Part shown: piece by piece, positions 7,060 to 13,021 of the stretch
Numbering within the stretch: the stretch's first letter is position 1
Layout of the letters: every line of letters starts with the position of its first letter
Assembly: GCA_017411945.1 (NCBI GenBank)
Contig: JAFQPD010000063.1
Location: 1-13,021, forward strand
Reading direction: 5' to 3'
DNA length: 13,021 nt
Source: Mailhella sp.
GTDB lineage: Bacteria > Desulfobacterota > Desulfovibrionia > Desulfovibrionales > Desulfovibrionaceae
Notes under the pieces: generated by a model
The model's database searches: none
Told to the model about the DNA's origin: nothing
The model's input: only the letters and a program-made list of their open reading frames with translations
Program-made: the position numbers and the translations under genes

Positions 7060-7809
7060 ATGGTTGACGGGCACAGCGTACAGCACATGATGAGGCGGGC
7101 TCTCCCGGCGGCCATGTTCCTGCTGGGGGCTCTTTCCGCCCTGTGCCCTGTGCCGGCCTTTGCGGAAGGGGAGGGCCCCCCGCGGGAGGCGAAGCACGGT
7201 CAGGCCGAGGCCCGGCCGCTCCTCTTCGGCACTGTGGAGTTCCGAAGGCCGCTGGAGAAGCAGAAGAACTGGCTCGCCGTGCTGAGGCGCCATGCGGAAC
7301 AGCCTGTATTCATGGAGGAAAAGCGGCTCAGCCGCTCCTCCACATGGGGGGAGCTGAAGGAGCAGGCGCAGGGCAGGCCGCTCAAAGAGAAGCTTGAGGT
7401 GGTGAACCGCTTCTGGAACGCGTGGCCCTACCGCCCCGATAAGGAAGTGTGGGGCAGGAAGGACTACTGGGCCACCCCGGCGGAATTCCTCAGCCGCTCC
7501 GGCGACTGCGAGGATTACTGCATAGCCAAATATTTCACCCTGCGCGAGCTCGGCGTCCCTGCCGACGATATGCGCATCGTGGTGGTGCGCGAAACCCTCC
7601 GGGGCGTGGCGCATGCCGTGCTGGCCGTGTACGAAGGCCGGCAGGTGCATATACTCGACAACCTCGTGGAGCATGTGCGCCCCATGCGAAGGGTGCGCAA
7701 CTACCAGCCGCATTTCTCGGTGAACGAGAACGGCCGCTGGATGCATGTGAAGGCAAAGCCCTCGAAGGGGGGCAAAGCTACGGAGAATGGACATGGAACA
7801 GAAAGATGA
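7060..7809 (+). CDS. lapG: LapG-type periplasmic cysteine protease (BTLCP family)
   Basis: Bacterial transglutaminase-like cysteine protease, 249 aa as called. In Lap systems this enzyme cuts near the N-terminus of the surface adhesin and releases the biofilm anchor when c-di-GMP is low. The N-terminus has a signal peptide (hydrophobic core AAMFLLGALSALCPV, cleavage after AFA). The Cys-His-Asp triad is visible as GDCEDY (C150), VAHAVL (H185) and ILDN (D200). The acidic residues around the Cys match the calcium-binding region of LapG proteins. The whole triad is kept, so it should be active. Alternative starts at ATG 7087 or 7090 (MMRRALP...) would leave a cleaner signal peptide; ribosome binding sites are weak for all of them. 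It overlaps the next gene, consistent with a protease-regulator pair. Confidence 0.92.
   Translation: MVDGHSVQHMMRRALPAAMFLLGALSALCPVPAFAEGEGPPREAKHGQAEARPLLFGTVEFRRPLEKQKNWLAVLRRHAEQPVFMEEKRLSRSSTWGELKEQAQGRPLKEKLEVVNRFWNAWPYRPDKEVWGRKDYWATPAEFLSRSGDCEDYCIAKYFTLRELGVPADDMRIVVVRETLRGVAHAVLAVYEGRQVHILDNLVEHVRPMRRVRNYQPHFSVNENGRWMHVKAKPSKGGKATENGHGTER
7782..7785 (+). promoter_or_regulatory. Ribosome binding site selecting ATG 7793
   Basis: GGAG at 7782-7785 is only 1 nt from ATG 7787 but 7 nt from ATG 7793, so 7793 is the more likely start of the PAS/HD-GYP protein. Confidence 0.55.
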
Positions 7810-9886
7810 CGTCAGCTGGGGTGTTTCCCGCCGTCCTGTCCTGCTGGCAGGCATAGGCCTTGCCGCGGCCTCGGCCCTTCTGGCCGTGTACGTAGGCTCT
7901 GCCCGCGTGGAGCTGAAGAAGCAGGCCGTGCTTGAGGAATGCCAGAGCTCGTCCCTTGCATGGCTCGAAGGCACGGGCATAGCCGTGCGCCACTGGCAGG
8001 ATGAGATAAAGGAACAGCGGCTCCGCATCAGCGAATCTGAAACGTACCGCCTCTTCGCCGGAGACCTCGCCGGCGCGGACAGTTCCGTCACTTCGCAGAT
8101 GGGCGGCATCGACGGCTCCGCCGGGCAGAAGTTCACCGGCTCCCAGGCCGACCGCTCCCTGCTTGCCCAGCTCTCCGAAGAGATCCCGCACATACGCGGC
8201 CTGCTCAAGGACTATGCCGACCAGAGCGGCTTTGCGGACGCCCGCATCATCAATGCCGCAGGCCACACCCTGCTTTCCGCCCAGAGCAAGCCCGCCGCCC
8301 TCAGCCATGCCCAGCGCGAAGCCGCGGTGCGCGTCATGAAGAGCGGCAAGGCCGAAGTCCTGCCCGTGCGCCCGAACGCCAGCGGCCTCATGCTCGATGC
8401 CTTCGAGCCTATGTTCGGCCTCGAAGAGCCGCATGCCCCTGTGGCCGTGTTCATGGCTTCCCGCCCCGTGCTTGCCGACCTCACGCAGTTCTCCGCCCGC
8501 CCCAAGCCCGAAGAGCTTGCCGTGGGCGTGTTCCTCCAGCGAAGCGCGGCAGGCGAGAAGGCCGCCTCTCCCGTGTGGGAGGCCGTGGGCGCGCCCCTGC
8601 CCAAGCCCGTGGGCGACGACCTTTCCGCCGAGCTGGAAAACCTTGGCGGCTCGCTTCCCCTCGCCCTGCGCGAATCCGCCTTCGGGCGCAACGCCGTGTA
8701 CTCCGCCGCCCTCCCGCTGGAAGGCGGGGCCGTGGCTCTTGAGATACCCGCCGCCGTAGTGGAACACCGTATGTTCCAGGCCGCGCTCCCGGTCTATATC
8801 GCCGTCAGCCTCGGCTGGCTCTCCTTCCTCCTTGTCTGCCTGCTCGTGTGGTGGATAGGCGTGGGCCGCCAGCAGAAGGCCGTGGCTTCCCGGCTCAAGC
8901 AGCTGCACCAGACTGTTTCCCGCCAGAAGGAACTTTTGGACAGCGTGAACATCTCGCTGGACATAGGCCTGTTCATGGCCGACGTGAAGGGCCAGATACA
9001 CGTGTGCAACCGCGCCTTCGCTTCCATCGTGGGCATGGGCGAGGAGCATATCCAGAACCAGCCGCTGTTCTCCATCCTGCCTGAGGGCGCGGCTTCCGAA
9101 CTGCTCGGCCGCATACGACAGACGGCCATCAGCGCGAAGGAAGACGGCTGTGAGCTCTGGCTGGAAAGCGGCGGCGAGAAGAGGCTGTTCCGCGTGTCCG
9201 TCTTCCCCTTCCTCGATGCCGAGGAAAGATCCCTGCGCGAAAGCCTGCGCGGTTCCGTGGTGACCATGAAGGACATCACCGAATTCCGCCGCCGCAGTGA
9301 ACGCCAGCGCCAGCAGCAGAAGGGCCTTGTGGAAGCCTTCACCCGCGTGGAGGCTAGCGCCGACCCGTACCTCGCCGGCCACTCGCACCGCATGGCCGCC
9401 CTCGGCGAACTGCTCGCCCAGCGCATGGGCCTTTCCGAAGACAGCCGCAATACCGTGGTCATGGGCGCACAGCTCTCGCAGATAGGCAAGCTCTTCATCC
9501 CGCGTGAACTGCTCACCAAGAGCGGCAGGCTCACGCCCGAAGAGCTGGCCGAAGTGCGCAAGGCCCCCGAACACGCCGCGAAGATACTTGAGAACATCGA
9601 CTTCGACCTGCCCATCGCCCGCGCCCTGCACGAGATGAGCGAAAATCCGGACGGCTCCGGCTACCCCTGCGGCCTGAAGGGCGAGGAGATACTGCCGGAA
9701 GCCCGCATCCTTGCCGTGCTGAACGCCTTCTGCGCCATGGTGAGCGCGCGTTCCTACCGCGAAGGCAAGAGCGTGGAGGAAGCCCTGAAGGAACTCCGCA
9801 ACCCCGCCCGCTTCGAGCAGGCCGTGGTGGAACAGCTCGCCGAAGTGCTGGAGACCACGGAAGGCATGAAGGCCATGAAGGCATAA
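7793..9886 (+). CDS. Membrane PAS/degenerate HD-GYP protein, DvhD-like c-di-GMP receptor replacing LapD
   Basis: 697 aa from ATG 7793, overlapping lapG by 17 nt. It has a membrane helix at about 15-36, a periplasmic domain of about 290 residues, a second helix at about 331-354, a short coiled coil, a PAS domain (about 384-500) and a C-terminal HD-GYP domain (about 512-690). In the HD-GYP domain GYP is intact (623-625, within NPDGSGYP) and two ligand-type His remain (H530 in AGHSHR, H594 in EHAAKIL). The HD pair is Ser-Gln (LSQIGK, 562-563), the HH pair is Met-Ser (MSENPDGSGYP), and the later VAD aspartate is Asn (N644). It is therefore probably not a phosphodiesterase. Position beside LapG and topology suggest an inside-out receptor that binds the protease through its periplasmic domain, as described for the LapD-unrelated DvhD of Desulfovibrio vulgaris. 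c-di-GMP binding is inferred. Confidence 0.82.
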   Translation: MEQKDDVSWGVSRRPVLLAGIGLAAASALLAVYVGSARVELKKQAVLEECQSSSLAWLEGTGIAVRHWQDEIKEQRLRISESETYRLFAGDLAGADSSVTSQMGGIDGSAGQKFTGSQADRSLLAQLSEEIPHIRGLLKDYADQSGFADARIINAAGHTLLSAQSKPAALSHAQREAAVRVMKSGKAEVLPVRPNASGLMLDAFEPMFGLEEPHAPVAVFMASRPVLADLTQFSARPKPEELAVGVFLQRSAAGEKAASPVWEAVGAPLPKPVGDDLSAELENLGGSLPLALRESAFGRNAVYSAALPLEGGAVALEIPAAVVEHRMFQAALPVYIAVSLGWLSFLLVCLLVWWIGVGRQQKAVASRLKQLHQTVSRQKELLDSVNISLDIGLFMADVKGQIHVCNRAFASIVGMGEEHIQNQPLFSILPEGAASELLGRIRQTAISAKEDGCELWLESGGEKRLFRVSVFPFLDAEERSLRESLRGSVVTMKDITEFRRRSERQRQQQKGLVEAFTRVEASADPYLAGHSHRMAALGELLAQRMGLSEDSRNTVVMGAQLSQIGKLFIPRELLTKSGRLTPEELAEVRKAPEHAAKILENIDFDLPIARALHEMSENPDGSGYPCGLKGEEILPEARILAVLNAFCAMVSARSYREGKSVEEALKELRNPARFEQAVVEQLAEVLETTEGMKAMKA

Positions 9887-9916
9887 TTCCCCCGCACGCC
9901 ATAGCTTGGAAAGACA

Positions 9917-9946
9917 GGGGCTCTTCTTCGGAAGGGCCTCTTTTTT
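9917..9946 (+). terminator. Strong intrinsic terminator of the secretion operon
   Basis: A 10-bp stem (GGGGCTCTTC at 9917-9926 with GAAGGGCCTC at 9931-9940, two G-U pairs) closed by a UUCG tetraloop and followed directly by six T (9941-9946). It lies 31 nt after the stop codon of the last operon gene. Confidence 0.88.
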
Positions 9947-10157
9947 CGCGCCCTGTTCCGGGGAGAGGACGGGGAGGGCGGAGAGATTGGGCGCGCCTCC
10001 CCCCTTCAGCGGGACGGAGCCGCCTTTTCCCGTCCGGCAGGGGAGGCAGGGCAGAAGGTACGGAGCAGGGGCAGGAGAAGGAAGAGGGCATACAGGCCTT
10101 CCCTCGCATGGCACGCCCCGGCAGGGCGCAGGGCAAGCCGCCGGGCAAGCAGAAAGA
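9947..10157. other. G-rich intergenic spacer between convergent genes
   Basis: No gene is supported here. The plus strand is purine- and G-rich, with runs at 9960-9963, 9971-9974, 9976-9978 and 9989-9991. There is a 6-bp GGACGG/CCGTCC inverted repeat at 10012-10017 and 10030-10035. A 129-codon plus-strand frame across this area has low-complexity Gly/Arg content and runs into the convergent gene, so it is not called. Confidence 0.5.
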
Positions 10158-10185
10158 CCGCCCTCCCGGAGGAGGACGGCCTTTT
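10158..10185. terminator. Second hairpin terminator, possibly bidirectional
   Basis: CCGCCCTCC (10158-10166) pairs with GGAGGACGG (10171-10179) with one C-A mismatch around a CGGA loop; CCTTTT follows on the plus strand. On the minus strand it lies just beyond the stop codon of the GGDEF/EAL gene and is followed by TCTTTCT, a weaker U-tract. It could back up the operon terminator and also end the convergent transcript. Confidence 0.6.
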
Positions 10186-10203
10186 CCGTCATGTCATGGC
10201 GGC

Positions 10204-13021
10204 CTAGCTTCTGTACGTCAGTTCATCGAAGAACACGTACTGGTCCTTGCCCCTGTGCTTGGCTTCGTAGAGGGCGCGGTCGGCATGCTTGGTGAGTTCC
10301 TTGAGGTCTTTGCCGTCGGTCGGGAAGATGGCGATGCCTATGCTGGCCGTCACCGCGCTGAACACGCCGTCCAGCGTATGCGGGTGGCGCAGGAGTCCCT
10401 GCAGGGTCTGCATGCGCTGTTCGATGATGTTGCGGTCCACGAGCTTGGGCGCGTACACGAGGAATTCGTCACCGCCGTAGCGGCTGAGAATGTCGCTCTT
10501 GCGGAAGGAGAGGCGTATGCGCTTGGCCGTGTTCTTCAGCACTTTGTCGCCCATGAGGTGGCCGAAGGTGTCGTTCACCTGCTTGAAGCCGTCGAGGTCT
10601 ATGATGAACAGCGTGCCTTTTTCATGCGTGCTGAAAGCCTCCTTGACCTCCACGTCGAACTGGTTTCGGTTCAGGAAGCTCGTCAGGGAGTCTTCCTGGG
10701 CCTGCTTTTTCCAGCGTTTGATGTCTTCGTTGCGAGTTCCATCATCATCATCATCATCATCACGGGAAAGAGGGATCAGCGTGACGAGGAAGGCGGGGAT
10801 GCTGTTGTCCCAGAGCACTTCGCGCGCGGTGAGGCGCACCGAACAGCCGAAGACGTCGGAACGCGTGGTGCTCGACGAAGCCTTGTCGCGGCTGGCCATT
10901 ATGAGGGGGCAGCTGGAACAGTGGCTCGTCCAGAGCTCATGGCAGAGCATGCCTTCCGCGATGTGGGGCGTCATTTTCTTCATGATGTCGTTGAAGAACA
11001 GGAGCTCGTGGTTCTGCTTCTTGATGATGCACAGGCCCACGCCCGGGAGGAGGGAGAGGAGTTCCTTGTCCACCGAGCCGCTCAGAGCTTCCTTATGGTG
11101 GGGCGAATCGCTCAGGTAGCAGATGAAGCCCGTGCTGAGAATCTTGCAGGTCTTGTCGGCCGCGTAGGAGAACTCTTCGAATCCTTCCACCGTAAGGGGC
11201 TTGGAGTAGAAGTAGCCCTGCGCTATGGAGCAGTCCGTGCCGAGCAGGAATTCCAGCGTGCTCTGGTTTTCCACGCCTTCGGCTACGCAGACCAGGCCGA
11301 GGGCGGAAGAGAGCTGGGTGATGGAGCGGATGACGGCCTTGCTCTGCGCGGAGAGTTCTTCTTCGGTGAAGAAGGAGCGGTCGAGCTTCACCGTGTCTAT
11401 CCTGGCGCGGCGCAGGAGCGAGAGCGAGGAGTAGCCGGTGCCGAAGTCGTCGATGGCGCAGCGCAGGCCGTGCGAGCGTATGGTGGAGAAGAGCTGGGAA
11501 ATGGCTTCCTCGTTCTCCACGAAGATGTTCTCCGTGAGCTCCAGCTCTATCCAGTGCGGGTCAACGTCGTACTCGTTCAGGATATTCAGGTAGTCGGTAA
11601 GGAAGTCCTCCTTGGCCAGCTGTGTGCGGGAAAGGTTGACGGCTATGGGCACTATCTCGCGGCCTTCCCTGTCCCAGCGGGAGAGGATGCGGCAGACCTG
11701 CCGGAACACCCACAGGTCGAGCTGGCCCACGCGGCCGTTGCTTTCCAGCACGGGCAGGAACGCGCCCGGGGCAAGGAAGCCGAGTTTGGGGTGGTTCCAG
11801 CGCACGAGGGCTTCCGCGCCGGAAACCATGTTCGTGCGTATGTTCACCTTGGGCTGGAGCCATACCTCGAAGTCGCCGTTTTCCAGCGACTGGCCGAAGG
11901 AGTTGAGTATGTCTGCGTCCCTTCTCTGCTGTTCCTGCATGGATTCGTCGTAGAACTGGATGGAGGGGTAGGGCGGCTGCTTGCATATTTCGCGGGCGAG
12001 GTTCGCATAGTCGAGCATGATGTAGTCCGGCAGCATCCTGTCGTCTATCACATACACGCCGGCGGAAAGGCCCTGCTTATGCGTGAGGCCGAGCTCATGC
12101 TTGCGCCGCATGATTTCTGCCATGAGTGTTTCGAGCCGTTCCTGCGTGCCTGCCTCGTCGCTGTGGCGCAGGAGCAGGAGGAAGGTGTCCGCCGTATGGT
12201 GGGCGCAGAGTTCGCCCGGGCCGAGGTTAGCTGTGATGACGCTGTAGATGAGGCGCAGGAGTTCGTTGGCCTTGTCTATGCCGTATTCTTCGTTGATGAG
12301 CTTGAACTTGTTGATGTCCATGGAAACAAGGGCGTAGCCGTCCTTGCTTTCCGAGAGAGTGCGCCTCAGCTTGTTCCGGAAGCTCCGGGAGTTGTCGCCG
12401 CCGGTGAGACTGTCGGTCAGCTCGATGTCCAGTATCTTTCTCTGGTAGAGGCGCTGGAGGATGTAGATGTCCGCCAGGAGCAGCATGGTGCCCACGAAGG
12501 TGGCAAGGTGCATGAGCAGGTTCTGCCAGCGCAGGGAGGGCAGGCCGCCCATGAGCAGGTCCACCGGGGCGGCGTAGAGAATGCTGATGCCGAATACCTT
12601 CGTGGTGTTCTGCGCGGCGAGCCATTCATGACCATGCGGGTCTTTGAAGCGCCAGAGGCCGTTTTTGTCGATGCGGTAATCCGGCCCGAAGACGGAAGCG
12701 ACCAATGTTTTGTCCTTGCTTATGAAGGAGGCATGGTCGTGGGGGTGGGGGAGGTCAGTATTCCAGTTTTTAACAAGGATGTCGCCCTGGTAGTCGACAA
12801 GCATGGTCACGCCCGTATCGCCGAAAACGTCGATATTGAGGAGCTGTTCCGCCATTTCGCTGCCACGCACCACCAGAAGCACGCCTTCCAGCTCTTTGTC
12901 GTTGAGCACAGGCACGGCATAGGTGATACACGTCTCCTTGGAAGACTTCCCCATGACGATGCGCTTTTCCGTGGCCGCACGTTCGATGAGCTGCCGTTCT
13001 CTGCCCGAGAGGGTGGAGAAG
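10204..13021 (-). CDS. Membrane sensor with degenerate GGDEF, EAL, Cys-rich PAS and intact GGDEF domains (5' end outside window)
   Basis: Minus-strand gene, open to the window edge. Residues are numbered from the internal Met at 12954; 22 in-frame codons lie upstream, so that Met is not the start. Order: extracytoplasmic Cache-like sensor part, membrane helix (about 146-168), degenerate GGDEF with TADTF at 254-258, EAL domain (about 345-595), PAS-like domain (about 635-730) with C671, C679, C682 and C704, a run of seven Asp (732-738), and a C-terminal GGDEF domain (about 755-910). The EAL residues E381, N440, E472, D502, D503, K523, E559 and Q579 are all present, so phosphodiesterase activity is expected. 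The last domain has GGDEF at 827-831 and an RKSD inhibitory site at 818-821, so cyclase activity with feedback is expected. It converges on the secretion operon and may tune the c-di-GMP read by the HD-GYP protein; that link is inference. Confidence 0.88.
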   Translation of the reverse strand, partial: FSTLSGRERQLIERAATEKRIVMGKSSKETCITYAVPVLNDKELEGVLLVVRGSEMAEQLLNIDVFGDTGVTMLVDYQGDILVKNWNTDLPHPHDHASFISKDKTLVASVFGPDYRIDKNGLWRFKDPHGHEWLAAQNTTKVFGISILYAAPVDLLMGGLPSLRWQNLLMHLATFVGTMLLLADIYILQRLYQRKILDIELTDSLTGGDNSRSFRNKLRRTLSESKDGYALVSMDINKFKLINEEYGIDKANELLRLIYSVITANLGPGELCAHHTADTFLLLLRHSDEAGTQERLETLMAEIMRRKHELGLTHKQGLSAGVYVIDDRMLPDYIMLDYANLAREICKQPPYPSIQFYDESMQEQQRRDADILNSFGQSLENGDFEVWLQPKVNIRTNMVSGAEALVRWNHPKLGFLAPGAFLPVLESNGRVGQLDLWVFRQVCRILSRWDREGREIVPIAVNLSRTQLAKEDFLTDYLNILNEYDVDPHWIELELTENIFVENEEAISQLFSTIRSHGLRCAIDDFGTGYSSLSLLRRARIDTVKLDRSFFTEEELSAQSKAVIRSITQLSSALGLVCVAEGVENQSTLEFLLGTDCSIAQGYFYSKPLTVEGFEEFSYAADKTCKILSTGFICYLSDSPHHKEALSGSVDKELLSLLPGVGLCIIKKQNHELLFFNDIMKKMTPHIAEGMLCHELWTSHCSSCPLIMASRDKASSSTTRSDVFGCSVRLTAREVLWDNSIPAFLVTLIPLSRDDDDDDDGTRNEDIKRWKKQAQEDSLTSFLNRNQFDVEVKEAFSTHEKGTLFIIDLDGFKQVNDTFGHLMGDKVLKNTAKRIRLSFRKSDILSRYGGDEFLVYAPKLVDRNIIEQRMQTLQGLLRHPHTLDGVFSAVTASIGIAIFPTDGKDLKELTKHADRALYEAKHRGKDQYVFFDELTYRS
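10741..10761. repeat. (ATC)7 trinucleotide microsatellite coding Asp7
   Basis: Seven perfect ATC units on the plus strand are read as seven GAT codons on the minus strand, giving an Asp tract between the PAS and the final GGDEF domain. Slippage would change the linker length by whole residues without a frameshift. Confidence 0.95.

Noticed and set aside
7793..9886. Reading the last operon gene as an active c-di-GMP phosphodiesterase
   Set aside because: The HD and HH metal ligands and the later aspartate are all substituted; only the GYP loop and isolated His residues remain.
956..10192. Very long minus-strand open frames (663, 972, 900 and 804 codons) opposite the secretion operon
   Set aside because: They are antisense shadows of GC-rich genes whose codons rarely include TTA, CTA or TCA. 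Their translations are rich in His, Gly, Ala and Glu, show no domains, and overlap clearly recognisable plus-strand proteins.
9906..10295. 129-codon plus-strand frame in the convergent spacer
   Set aside because: Gly/Arg/Pro-rich, starts over the operon terminator and ends inside the opposite-strand GGDEF gene; no domain.
11561..12635. Additional minus- and plus-strand frames within the GGDEF/EAL gene
   Set aside because: Out-of-frame readings of a gene with all EAL motifs visible in one continuous frame; the alternatives are Arg/Pro-rich and without motifs.
1..13021. CRISPR array, tRNA or rRNA genes
   Set aside because: No regularly spaced direct repeats and no tRNA-like cloverleaf or rRNA-like sequence were noticed on either strand.

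Overview
The window is GC-rich, with long tightly packed genes. It most resembles a chromosomal region of a Desulfovibrionaceae member (Desulfovibrio, Bilophila or a relative). This is inferred from gene content and order, which match the dvh/Lap-type adhesin export and release loci of that family. No 16S or other taxonomic marker is present.

Layout. (1) Positions 1-~289 hold the 3' end of an IS200-type insertion sequence: the last 58 codons of its Y1 transposase and its hairpin-bearing right end. (2) Positions ~290-679 are non-coding leader sequence with a candidate promoter, several inverted repeats and an ambiguous translation start. (3) Positions 680-9886 form one plus-strand six-gene cluster: a LapB-type type I secretion ABC transporter with a dead C39-like domain, a LapC/HlyD adaptor, a GT-B glycosyltransferase, a TolC-family outer-membrane channel, a LapG-type periplasmic cysteine protease, and a transmembrane PAS/HD-GYP protein. 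It ends in a strong intrinsic terminator at 9917-9946. (4) Positions 9947-10203 are a G-rich intergenic spacer with a second hairpin terminator. (5) Positions 10204-13021 hold a convergent minus-strand gene that runs off the window edge. It encodes a large membrane sensor with degenerate GGDEF, EAL, Cys-rich PAS and intact GGDEF domains.

How it fits together. The first, second and fourth genes make a complete trans-envelope export channel for a large repeat adhesin. The adhesin gene itself is not in the window. The LapG-like protease should clip the adhesin N-terminus and release it. The last gene sits where a LapD receptor would be expected, but it has no GGDEF or EAL domain. Its HD-GYP domain keeps the GYP loop and has lost nearly all metal ligands (HD to SQ, HH to MS, D to N), so it looks like a non-catalytic c-di-GMP receptor that could hold LapG through its periplasmic domain. 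This matches the DvhD replacement of LapD described in Desulfovibrio vulgaris. The convergent gene, with an intact EAL phosphodiesterase and an intact GGDEF cyclase, could set c-di-GMP levels near this receptor. The glycosyltransferase inside the secretion operon is the least explained component.
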